DNA from: Cellulomonas massiliensis JC225
GTDB lineage: Bacteria > Actinomycetota > Actinomycetes > Actinomycetales > Cellulomonadaceae
NCBI RefSeq assembly: GCF_000312005.1
Contig: NZ_HE978588.1
Span: 2,016,656-2,054,635, forward strand
Length of the DNA stretch: 37,980 nucleotides
Direction: 5' to 3'
Positions 15,172 through 26,488 of the stretch are shown here, in pieces. Under the pieces are notes generated by a model. That model worked only from the letters and a program-made list of their open reading frames with translations. It did no database searches and was not told where the DNA came from. The position numbers and the translations under genes are program-made. How positions within the stretch are numbered: the first letter of the stretch is position 1; each line of letters opens with the position of its first letter.

Positions 15172-16701
15172 GTGTCACGTTCCCGCACGGACCTGTACTT
15201 CCTCGTGAACAGGTTCAGCGCCGACTCGGGCGGGCGCACCCGCTCGGCCTTCGTGCGGGCGGCGGCGCTCGCCGGCGTGTACCGGTCGAGCACCCTCCTC
15301 ACGCTCAACTTCCGGACCGACTACCACGACGTCGTCGAGGCGTGGCGCCTCCGGCTCGGCCTGCCGGCGAACGTCACGGTGCGCAACATCCACGAGTGGA
15401 TGGCGGACGAGCCGGTGTTCGCGCCGGCCGCCCCGGTCCGGTTCCGGCCGCCCGAGGGTGCGCGCAAGGTCCGGCGCGAGGACGCGGTGCACTGGGAGGT
15501 CCGCGACGAGGGCGTCCTCACCGACCGGTACCTCGTCGAGGGCGGCGTGCTGCAGCGCAGCCTGCACTGGGAGGGGGGCGTGCGCGTGCGGGCGGTCACG
15601 TACGACGACCGCGGCGCCGCGCGACTGGTGACGCACTACCGCCCCGGCGCCGCCGAGCCGCACCTACGGACGTTCACGACCGCTGCGGGCCGGACCTACC
15701 TCGAGCACGACCCTGCGGCCGACGCGTGGCGGGTCCTCGAGGGTCCCCGCGCCACCGACGGGTTCGTGCCGGTCGCCGAGGTCGGCCGCCGCTGGGTCGC
15801 GGCGCTGCAGGCGGCCTCGCAGGACTGCGTCCTGCTCGTGGAGGACCGGCGGATGGACCCGCTGGTGCTCGACAACCCGCACCTGAGCCCGCAGACGCGC
15901 AGCGTCGCGACGATCCACTCGGTCCACCTCGCGCCGCCCTACGACGACCCCGACGTCGTCGGCGGGCTGAACGCGCGGGCGCTGGAGCGGGCGGACGAGT
16001 TCTCCCGCGTCGTCATCCTCACCCGCGAGCAGCGCCGCGACGTCGAGCGCCACTTCGGCCCGCGCCCCAACCTCGTCACGATCGGCAGCCCCGTGGCGGC
16101 GCCGTCGCGCCGGGGCGTGCCGCTGCGCACCCGGCTGGGCGAGCTCGCGCGCCGGCCCGCCCACGTCGTCGTCGTCACCCGCCTGTCGCCGCACAAGCGC
16201 GTGGACCACACGGTGCGCGCCTTCGCGCTCGTCGTGGCGCGGGTGCCGTGGGCCCGGCTGCACCTGTGGGGCGACGGCGAGTCGCGGCCCGAGCTGGAGC
16301 GGCTGGTGCAGGAGCTCGGCCTGACGCGCACGGTCACGTTCCACGGGCACACGACGGACCCCCTGGGCGCCTACCGGCGCGCCCGGGTGGCCGTCTCGAC
16401 GTCGCAGAGCGAGGGGCACAGCCTCACGATGCTCGAGTCGCTGGCGCAGGCGACGCCCTACGTCACGTACGGCTACCGCTACGGGCCGCGCGACACGATC
16501 CGCGACGGCTGGGACGGGTACGTCGTCCCCGTCGACGACGTGGAGGCGCTCGCCGACGCCGTCGTGCGCGTGCTCACCCACCCGTGGCGGGCGCGTCTCA
16601 TGGGCCTGGTCGCCACGCGCGTGCGCTGGACGTCGTCGCCGCGGCGGTGGAAGCGCCGGTGGGTGCAGGTCGTGGACGGGACGGCGCCGGGGCGTCGATG
16701 A
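15172..16701 (+). CDS. GT4 glycosyltransferase, TagE-like poly(alditol-phosphate) glucosyltransferase
   Basis: This 509-residue enzyme has an N-terminal acceptor-side half (residues 1-310) and a C-terminal GT-B donor domain (about 315-500). Donor-site motifs include VVVVTRLSPHKRVDHTVRAF (start of the domain), HLWGDGESRPELERL, STSQSEGHSLTMLESLAQ and YRYGPRDTIRDGWDGYVV. The YGPxDxI element and large N-terminal half recall TagE, which adds alpha-glucose to poly(glycerol phosphate). GTG 15172 has GGAG about six bases upstream and starts the conserved SRSRTDLYFLVNRFS segment. It lies between two glycerophosphotransferase-like genes, as expected for a decorating enzyme of the same polymer. Sugar and acceptor are inferred only. 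Confidence 0.82.
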   Translation: MSRSRTDLYFLVNRFSADSGGRTRSAFVRAAALAGVYRSSTLLTLNFRTDYHDVVEAWRLRLGLPANVTVRNIHEWMADEPVFAPAAPVRFRPPEGARKVRREDAVHWEVRDEGVLTDRYLVEGGVLQRSLHWEGGVRVRAVTYDDRGAARLVTHYRPGAAEPHLRTFTTAAGRTYLEHDPAADAWRVLEGPRATDGFVPVAEVGRRWVAALQAASQDCVLLVEDRRMDPLVLDNPHLSPQTRSVATIHSVHLAPPYDDPDVVGGLNARALERADEFSRVVILTREQRRDVERHFGPRPNLVTIGSPVAAPSRRGVPLRTRLGELARRPAHVVVVTRLSPHKRVDHTVRAFALVVARVPWARLHLWGDGESRPELERLVQELGLTRTVTFHGHTTDPLGAYRRARVAVSTSQSEGHSLTMLESLAQATPYVTYGYRYGPRDTIRDGWDGYVVPVDDVEALADAVVRVLTHPWRARLMGLVATRVRWTSSPRRWKRRWVQVVDGTAPGRR

Positions 16702-16702
16702 C

Positions 16703-16708
16703 TAGGAT
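16703..16708 (+). promoter_or_regulatory. -10 box TAGGAT of the nucleotidyltransferase operon
   Basis: TAGGAT begins two bases after the stop of the TagE-like gene, giving a predicted leader of about 43 bases with AAGGAG (16743-16748) before the ATG at 16758. It is the likely promoter of the four-gene overlapping operon to 20392. Confidence 0.45.
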
Positions 16709-16757
16709 CGGGCGGGTCACGACCCCTCACCCGTGACCGGACAAGGAGCCACAGCCG

Positions 16758-17447
16758 ATGTCGACCCAGGTCGCAATTCTGGCGGCGGGCATGGGAACGC
16801 GCCTCGGGCGCCCGTTCCCCAAGCCGCTGACCCCGCTGCGGGACGGACGCACGATCATGGACCAGCAGGTCGCCAAGATCCGTGCCGCGTTCCCGGACGT
16901 CCAGCTCTACACCGTGGTCGGCTTCAAGCTCGAGATGATCATGGAGGCGCACCCGCGCAACCTGTTCGTCTACAACGAGGAGTACGACCGCACCAACACG
17001 TCGAAGAGCCTGCTGCGCGTGCTGCGCGCGAGCGGCGACGGCGGCGTGCTGTGGATGAACGGTGACGTCGTCTTCGACCCCGAGGTCCTCGAGCGGGTCA
17101 AGCCCTACCTCGAGCAGGAGCAGTCGATCGTCGCGGTGAACACCTCGGCCGTGGCCGAGGAAGAGGTCAAGTACACCGTCGACGCGGACGGCAACATCGA
17201 CCAGCTCTCCAAGCAGGTCGTCGACGCGCTCGGCGAGGCGGTCGGGATCAACTACGTCGCCGCGCAGGACAAGGCGGCGCTCGTCGCGCGCCTGGAGGAG
17301 TGCGGCGACCAGGACTACTTCGAGCGCGGCATCGAGCTGGCGATCGAGCAGGACGGCGTGAAGTTCGTGCCGGTCGACATCTCGGACCTGTGGGCCGTCG
17401 AGGTGGACTTCGCCGAGGACCTCGAGCGCGCCAACGAGCACGTGTGA
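16758..17447 (+). CDS. LicC-like nucleotidyltransferase (phosphocholine cytidylyltransferase family)
   Basis: This 229-residue protein is a GT-A/RmlA-fold nucleotidyltransferase. The NTP-binding motif ILAAGMGTRLGRPFPKPLTPL starts at residue 7, WMNGDVVF holds the metal-binding Asp, and AVEVDFAEDLERA closes the domain. Size and motif resemble LicC, which makes CDP-choline from CTP and phosphocholine; related enzymes activate inositol phosphate or sugars. The ATG has AAGGAG nine bases upstream. Its stop overlaps the next gene (GTGA), and a CDP-alcohol phosphotransferase lies two genes on, so the product may be a CDP-alcohol used by its neighbours (inference). No choline kinase or TagD-like gene was seen, so choline or glycerol should not be assumed. 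Confidence 0.8.
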   Translation: MSTQVAILAAGMGTRLGRPFPKPLTPLRDGRTIMDQQVAKIRAAFPDVQLYTVVGFKLEMIMEAHPRNLFVYNEEYDRTNTSKSLLRVLRASGDGGVLWMNGDVVFDPEVLERVKPYLEQEQSIVAVNTSAVAEEEVKYTVDADGNIDQLSKQVVDALGEAVGINYVAAQDKAALVARLEECGDQDYFERGIELAIEQDGVKFVPVDISDLWAVEVDFAEDLERANEHV

Positions 17448-18718
17448 CGCGCTCGGCACCACCGTTCACCGCCGGCTCGTCCGGCTCGTTCGGCACCGCC
17501 GCGCGATCGTTCGTCCGGAGGGCACGGGCCCAGGGCGGCACGCTGGTGCGCCGCCTGGGCTGGCTGCCCGCCGGCATGCCGGACGGCCTGGGCGAGGACG
17601 CCGGGACGCTCGAGCGCCGGTACCCCCAGCGCGTGCTCCTGTACTTCGCCGGGACCGTGCAGAACGCCTACCAGCTGCGGCAGTGGTACGAGCCGCTGCG
17701 CGCGCTGGACGACGCGGTCGGCGTGGTCGTGGGGGTGGCCGACTCGCGCGTCGCCGCGCTCGCCCGCCGCGAGCAGGGGCTGCCGGTGGTCTCGCTGGTC
17801 CGGTCGGCGAGCATCGAGGCCTTCGTCGAGCGCAACGACGTGGCGGTGGTCTGCTACGTCGGCCACGACGTCGGCAACGTCAACGCGCTGCGCGTGCCCG
17901 GCGCGCTGCACGTCTTCCTGTCCCACGGCGAGAGCGACAAGCGCGTCGCGGCCTCGAACCTCGTCAAGGCGTACGACTACGCGTTCGTCGCCGGCGAGGC
18001 CGCGGTCGAGCGCTACGCGCGGGCGCTGCTGCGGTTCGACCCGGCGGGCCGCGTGGTGCCCGTGGGGCGCCCGCAGCTGGACGGGCTCGTGACGGGGGAG
18101 CGGCGCCGGGACGACGCCGAGGCCCTCACCGTCCTCTACGCGCCGACGTGGGAGGGCGGGCAGGGCTCCGCCTCGTACTCGTCCCTGCTCGCCATGGGGG
18201 AGCGGGTCGTCTCGGGGCTGCTCGAGGACCCGCGGATCTCCGTCGTGTACCGGCCGCACCCCCGCACGGGCGTGAGCGACGCGCGCTACGCCGCGGCCGA
18301 CGCGCGGGTGCGCGCGCTGCTCGAGGCGGCGGGCGCGCGCGGGCGGGTCGACGCCGCCCCCGACCCGTACGGGGCGTTCGACCAGGCCGACGTCCTCGTC
18401 GCCGACGTCTCGGCGATCACGTTCGACTGGCTCGCGACGGGCCGGCCCCTGCTGGTCACCGACCCCGGCTCGCCCGCCGAGGCCGTCCCCACCCGGCTGA
18501 TGCAGGAGGTGCGCCGCCTGGCGACGCCCGACCTGCAGGACGTGGCCGGCGCCGTCCGGAGCGAGCTCGCCGAGCCCGAGGGCGCGGTGCGCCGGGCCGA
18601 GCTCGTGCAGCACTACTTCGGCTCCGTCGGCGACGCCACCTCGCGGTTCGTGGCGGAGTGCCGCCGAGTCGTCGCGGAGCGGGACGCGCTCCGCCCTGAA
18701 GGAGCATCGCGTGACTGA
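17444..18718 (+). CDS. CDP-glycerol glycerophosphotransferase-like protein, short form (2)
   Basis: This 424-residue protein is a paralogue of the one at 13848. Matching stretches include NAYQLRQWYEPLRAL, HVFLSHGESDKRVAASNLVKAYDY (quoted from residue 156; H161), LYAPTWEGGQGS, VVYRPHPRTGVSD and VLVADVSAITFDWLATGRP. The fold is that of TagB/TagF-type enzymes, which move a phospho-alcohol from a CDP donor to a membrane acceptor. The N-terminal about 45 residues are basic. The GTG start overlaps the nucleotidyltransferase stop (GTGA), and its own 3' end overlaps the CDP-alcohol phosphotransferase start by eight bases. The tight packing suggests it uses the product of the upstream nucleotidyltransferase (inference). 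Confidence 0.82.
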   Translation: MTRSAPPFTAGSSGSFGTAARSFVRRARAQGGTLVRRLGWLPAGMPDGLGEDAGTLERRYPQRVLLYFAGTVQNAYQLRQWYEPLRALDDAVGVVVGVADSRVAALARREQGLPVVSLVRSASIEAFVERNDVAVVCYVGHDVGNVNALRVPGALHVFLSHGESDKRVAASNLVKAYDYAFVAGEAAVERYARALLRFDPAGRVVPVGRPQLDGLVTGERRRDDAEALTVLYAPTWEGGQGSASYSSLLAMGERVVSGLLEDPRISVVYRPHPRTGVSDARYAAADARVRALLEAAGARGRVDAAPDPYGAFDQADVLVADVSAITFDWLATGRPLLVTDPGSPAEAVPTRLMQEVRRLATPDLQDVAGAVRSELAEPEGAVRRAELVQHYFGSVGDATSRFVAECRRVVAERDALRPEGASRD

Positions 18719-19520
18719 GCCAGCCCCCCGGCGGTCCCAGCCCACGCTCGCGGAGATCCGCGAGATCGGGCAGCCGCACTCCATCCGCTCGCGCCGCAAC
18801 GCGGAGCACTGGACCGCGCAGGTGTACGGGCGGCGGATCTCCCCGTACCTGACGCTCGTCGCGCTGCGCCTCGGCCTCAGCGCGAACGCCGTCACGTGGG
18901 TCATGCTCGCCGTCGGCTGGCTCGCCGCGGCGGCGGTGGCGACGCCCGGGTGGGGGTTCGCCGTCCTGGCCGTGGTGCTGGCGCACCTGCAGATGGTGGT
19001 GGACTCCTCCGACGGCGAGGTCGCGCGCCTGACGCGCACGTCCGGGCCGGTCGGGATCTTCATCGACAAGCTCGCGCACTACACGACCGAGGCCCTCGTC
19101 GCGCTCGCGCTCGGCGTGCGCGCCGCGGGCGGCTGGGGCGAGGTCGGCGACCACCTGCTCTGGACGACGGTCGGCGGCCTGTTCGCCACCGTCCTGCTGC
19201 TCAACAAGGTCGTCAACGACCTCGTCGTCTCGTCCCGCGCCCAGGGCGGCCTGCCGCCGGCCCGGGACGCGGCCGACGTCGCGGCGCCCCGGTCCGGGGG
19301 CGTGGCCCGGCTGCGGCGGGCGGCGCGGTTCGTGCCGTTCCACCGGATGTTCCACGCCGTCGAGCTCTGCACGGTCGTCGCGGTCGCGGCCGTCGCGGAC
19401 GCGCTCCTCGGCCGGGACGACGTGACGCGCTGGACGCTCGTCGGCCTCACCGTGGCCGTGGCGGTCACGGGGGTCGGCCACGTGCTCGCGATCATGACGT
19501 CCTCGAGGCTGCGCCCGTGA
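18711..19520 (+). CDS. CDP-alcohol phosphotransferase family membrane protein with altered D4
   Basis: This 269-residue polytopic protein belongs to the CDP-alcohol phosphatidyltransferase family, which moves a phospho-alcohol (or phosphatidyl group) from a CDP-linked donor to an alcohol. The family motif DxxDGxxAR(x8)GxxxDxxxD is present as D98-S-S-D101-G-E-V-A-R through G115 and D119, but the last Asp, thought to be the catalytic base, is His (H123, in DKLAHY). About five or six membrane segments are visible. The GTG start has GAAGGAG at good spacing and lies inside the end of the previous gene; its stop overlaps the next start (GTGA). Context points to glycopolymer rather than phospholipid synthesis. 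Function is inferred; the His substitution could mean a changed mechanism. Confidence 0.83.
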   Translation: MTEPAPRRSQPTLAEIREIGQPHSIRSRRNAEHWTAQVYGRRISPYLTLVALRLGLSANAVTWVMLAVGWLAAAAVATPGWGFAVLAVVLAHLQMVVDSSDGEVARLTRTSGPVGIFIDKLAHYTTEALVALALGVRAAGGWGEVGDHLLWTTVGGLFATVLLLNKVVNDLVVSSRAQGGLPPARDAADVAAPRSGGVARLRRAARFVPFHRMFHAVELCTVVAVAAVADALLGRDDVTRWTLVGLTVAVAVTGVGHVLAIMTSSRLRP

Positions 19521-20392
19521 GCGCGGCGACGCCGGAGGTCGGCGTGGTGGTGCTCTCGATGGGCAACCGGCCCGTCGAGCTCGCCGCGGCCGTCGCGTCC
19601 GCGCTCGGCCAGCAGGACGTCACGGTGGACGTGCTCGTGGTGGGGAACGGCTGGGAGCCGACCGGGCTGCCGGCCGGCGCCCGGGCGCTCGCCCTGCCGG
19701 AGAACCTCGGCATCCCGGAGGGCCGCAACGTCGGCGCCCAGCACGTCGCGGGGGACCTGCTGTTCTTCCTCGACGACGACGCGGTCATCCCGTCGCCCGC
19801 CGCGCTGGCCACCATGGCCCGGCGGTTCGCCGCCCGCCCGCGGCTCGGCATGGCACAGGCCCTGCTCACGACGACGGACGGCTCGGAGCCGCCCGGGCGG
19901 TGGGTGCGCCGCCTGCGCAAAAGTGACCCGCGTCGCTCGTCGCGCGTCTTCTCGGTGACCGAGGGCGTCACCATGGTGCGGCGCGACGCGTTCGAGCGTG
20001 CCGGCGGGTGGGCCGGCGAGTTCTTCTACGCGCACGAGGGGATCGAGCTCGCCTGGCGCGTGTGGGACCAGGGCCTCGAGGTCTGGCACATGGGCGACGT
20101 GGAGATGCAGCACCCCCGCACGGACCCGTCCCGGCACGCGGTGTCGCAGCGCCTCAACGCGCGCAACCGCGTGTGGCTGGCGCGGCGCAACCTGCCCGCG
20201 GTGCTCCGGCCCGTCTACGTCGGGACGTGGGGCCTCGTGCAGCTCGTGCGCGACCGCTCCGACCGGGAGGCGCTGCGCGTGTGGTGGGACGGCACGCGCG
20301 AGGGCTGGCGCGAGGACCCGGGACCGGTCCGGCCGCTGTCGTGGCGGGGGATCGTCCGCATGGCGCGGTACGGGCGGCCTCCGGTCATCTGA
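19517..20392 (+). CDS. Glycosyltransferase family 2
   Basis: This 291-residue soluble GT-A enzyme is the last gene of the 16.7-20.4 kb operon and starts at a GTG overlapping the previous stop. It shows VVVLSMGNRPVELAAAVASA, LPENLGIPEGRNVGA (acceptor loop), LLFFLDDDAVIP (DxD metal site) and FFYAHEGIELAWRVWDQG near the catalytic base. Rhamnosyl- and galactofuranosyl-type family 2 enzymes share this layout, so a rhamnosyl donor made by the rml genes in this window is possible but unproven. The C-terminal 70 residues are amphipathic and basic and may bind the membrane. A divergent promoter is absent, so it depends on the operon. Confidence 0.85.
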   Translation: MSAATPEVGVVVLSMGNRPVELAAAVASALGQQDVTVDVLVVGNGWEPTGLPAGARALALPENLGIPEGRNVGAQHVAGDLLFFLDDDAVIPSPAALATMARRFAARPRLGMAQALLTTTDGSEPPGRWVRRLRKSDPRRSSRVFSVTEGVTMVRRDAFERAGGWAGEFFYAHEGIELAWRVWDQGLEVWHMGDVEMQHPRTDPSRHAVSQRLNARNRVWLARRNLPAVLRPVYVGTWGLVQLVRDRSDREALRVWWDGTREGWREDPGPVRPLSWRGIVRMARYGRPPVI

Positions 20393-20448
20393 GTGAAACC
20401 GGCCGGCGGGTTGTCGCAGGGGCCGCGCCGTCTGTCACAGTGGTGTTC

Positions 20449-22569
20449 ATGCGTCTCGTGAGTCACAGTCCGGTCCCGCTGCGCCGACCCCTGCGCGTCC
20501 TGGTCGCGGCGCTGGTCGTCGCTGCCGTCACGCTCGCCGGGCTGGTGACCCCGGCCGCGGCCGCGACGGCGCCCCTGCGCCTGGACGCCCCGGCCTCCGT
20601 GCACCTCGGGCAGAGCGCGACGGTGACCGCCCTGCTCACCTCCCGCGACACCGTCCCCGTCTCGCTCCAGCGCCGCGACGCGGGCTCCTGGGTGCAGGTC
20701 GCGCGGTTATCGGCGTCCGCGGGCCGGGGCAGCACGACGATCGAGCCGGAGGCCAGCGCCGTCTACCGGCTGCGGTCGGGCTCGTGGACGAGCGACGCGT
20801 GGCGGATCGGGGTCGTGCGCGACTGGGTCACCCTGCGCGCGGCCTCCACGTCCGTGCAGGAGGGCACGTCGACCACGCTGACGTTCGGCCTGTTCCGCGA
20901 GGGCGTCGCGACGTCCGGCCACGTCGCGCTGCAGGAGCTGCGCGGCTCGACGTGGGTCTCGACGACCCGGGTGGCCGTGTCGGAGTCCGGCGCGCAGGTG
21001 AGCGTGCGCCCCAGCGGCACCACGACGTACCGCGCGATCAGCGGGACGCTGCGCAGCCCGTCGGTGCGCGTCGAGACGCACCCGCTGCAGCTGGCCATGT
21101 CCGCCAACCCCGCGACGATCGACAAGGGCGGCTCGACCACGCTGCGTGCCCGGATGGTCGTCGACGGCGCGTCCGTGGGCGGCGCCGTGACGCTGCAGGC
21201 CTGGTCCGGGTCCGCGTGGGTGTCCCTCGAGCGCCTGACCGTCCCCGCCGGCGGCGCCGTCGAGCGCGTCGTGAGCCCGACGGCCACGCAGAAGTACCGG
21301 GTCGTCTCCGGCTCCGCGCGCAGCGCCACGGTCACCGTGACCGTCAAGGACATCCCGGCCCTGTTCACGATCACCGGCTCGGGCTACGGCCACGGCGTCG
21401 GGATGTCGCAGTACGGGGCCTACGCGATGGCGCAGTCCGGCGCGTCCGCGAGCACCGTCCTCACCACCTACTACCCGGGCACGAGCACCGCCTACACGGC
21501 GCCCGACGACGGTCTGCTGGCCGTCCAGGTGTACGGCCCGGACGCGACGAACTCGGCCTACGACGACCGGACGACCTCGACGAACATCGCCGTCCACGGC
21601 GGCGGCTGGAAGCTGCGGGACGTGACCGACCCGAGCGACCTGGGGAGCGGGACGTCCGCCGAGCTCATGAACGTCGCGGTGAGCGGGTCGCGCGTGAAGG
21701 TGACCTGGGCCGACGGCGCGAAGTCGAAGACCGCCGAGAAGGTCCGCCTGTACTGGAGCGGCACGACCGGCTACCTGCCGACCGGCGCGAAGGCCACGGC
21801 GACCGTCAAGGGCGCGCAGGGCGAGTACCGCCACGGCCGGATCACCGTCTCGGTCGTCAACGGCTACATCAACGTCGTCAACGAGCTCCTCCTCGACACG
21901 GAGTACCTCTACGGCATCGCCGAGATGCCCTCGTCGTGGGGCAGCAACGGCGGGGCGGCCGCGCTGCAGGCGCAGGCCGTCACGGCGCGGTCGTACGCGC
22001 TGCTGAAGAAGCGGCAGGGCGTCAAGGCGTGGTGCGACTGCCACGTCGTGGACGACACCCGCGACCAGAACTTCACGGGGTGGAAGAAGGAGAACGAGGG
22101 CACCGGGGCCGTCTACGGCAAGATCTGGACGACGGCGGTCGACGCGACGATCCGGTCCGGCAAGCCGCTGCTGCTGACGTACGACGGCAAGCCGGTCATC
22201 ACCCACTACTACTCCTCGTCGGGCGGCGGCACGCTCAACTCCGAGGACGTGTGGGCCTCGGTGGTGCCGTACGAGCGGTCCGTCCCCGACCCGTGGAGCC
22301 TCAAGGCCTCGAGCGGCAACCCCAACATCCGCTGGACGGCGACGCTCTCGCAGGCCGCCGCGGCGCGGTACTTCGGCGTCGCCGACATCGTGCGCATCTC
22401 CGTCGGCACGTACGAGGGCGGCGGCCTGCGGTCGCTGACCGCGACGACGGCCACGGGGCAGAAGGTGACCCGCACGGGCAAGTCCGACGCCATGCGCTCG
22501 CAGCTCAACGCGATCGCGACGGGCTACGTCAAGGCGCCCTGGATCCTGTCGGTCACGGCCGCCGGCTGA
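20449..22569 (+). CDS. Secreted SpoIID/LytB-domain protein with three N-terminal Ig-like repeats
   Basis: This 706-residue protein has a signal peptide (residues 1-41, VTPAAAA), three Ig-like repeats of about 90 residues (to about 300) and a SpoIID-type domain (about 305-700). Typical pieces are GSGYGHGVGMSQYGAYAMA, LYGIAEMPSSWG, ALQAQAVTARSYAL and VITHYYSSSGGGT. SpoIID enzymes are lytic transglycosylases that cleave glycan strands lacking stem peptides; non-sporulating actinobacteria carry homologues of uncertain role. Two Cys (CDCH) lie near residue 528. Residue 87 is encoded by TTA, the only such codon I noticed in a real gene here. The ATG directly precedes the signal peptide, with a weak CACAGT seven bases upstream. 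Confidence 0.88.
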   Translation: MRLVSHSPVPLRRPLRVLVAALVVAAVTLAGLVTPAAAATAPLRLDAPASVHLGQSATVTALLTSRDTVPVSLQRRDAGSWVQVARLSASAGRGSTTIEPEASAVYRLRSGSWTSDAWRIGVVRDWVTLRAASTSVQEGTSTTLTFGLFREGVATSGHVALQELRGSTWVSTTRVAVSESGAQVSVRPSGTTTYRAISGTLRSPSVRVETHPLQLAMSANPATIDKGGSTTLRARMVVDGASVGGAVTLQAWSGSAWVSLERLTVPAGGAVERVVSPTATQKYRVVSGSARSATVTVTVKDIPALFTITGSGYGHGVGMSQYGAYAMAQSGASASTVLTTYYPGTSTAYTAPDDGLLAVQVYGPDATNSAYDDRTTSTNIAVHGGGWKLRDVTDPSDLGSGTSAELMNVAVSGSRVKVTWADGAKSKTAEKVRLYWSGTTGYLPTGAKATATVKGAQGEYRHGRITVSVVNGYINVVNELLLDTEYLYGIAEMPSSWGSNGGAAALQAQAVTARSYALLKKRQGVKAWCDCHVVDDTRDQNFTGWKKENEGTGAVYGKIWTTAVDATIRSGKPLLLTYDGKPVITHYYSSSGGGTLNSEDVWASVVPYERSVPDPWSLKASSGNPNIRWTATLSQAAAARYFGVADIVRISVGTYEGGGLRSLTATTATGQKVTRTGKSDAMRSQLNAIATGYVKAPWILSVTAAG

Positions 22570-22576
22570 CCGCCGG

Positions 22577-22604
22577 CCGGCGGCGCTCGTCGAGCGGCCG
22601 CCGG
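22577..22604. terminator. GC-rich hairpin between the SpoIID gene and rmlB
   Basis: CCGGCGGCGCTC pairs with GAGCGGCCGCCGG with one bulged base and a three-base loop, between two convergent genes. Confidence 0.5.
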
Positions 22605-22614
22605 CGGCGGGTGC

Positions 22615-26361
<3,747 letters not shown>

Positions 26362-26414
26362 GGGCCGTGGGCGCGCGCGGGGCCGGAGCGGCCGTACCGC
26401 GGCGGCGGACGACT

Positions 26415-26420
26415 TACTAT
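26415..26420 (+). promoter_or_regulatory. -10 box TACTAT of the ABC exporter operon
   Basis: TACTAT is the most AT-rich element in this region and predicts a start near 26427. The resulting leader is about 60 bases with no clear ribosome binding site. No -35 consensus was found. Confidence 0.5.
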
Positions 26421-26488
26421 GGAGGGCGCGGTGCCGCCCCCGTCCGCACCCGCGCCAGCCCTGTCCCCGAACGATTGGTCCCTGCGAC

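Noticed and set aside
26362-26488. Possible small RNA between the amidase and exporter genes
   Set aside because: It has a good -10 box but no terminator-like hairpin before the exporter gene; a normal leader explains it.
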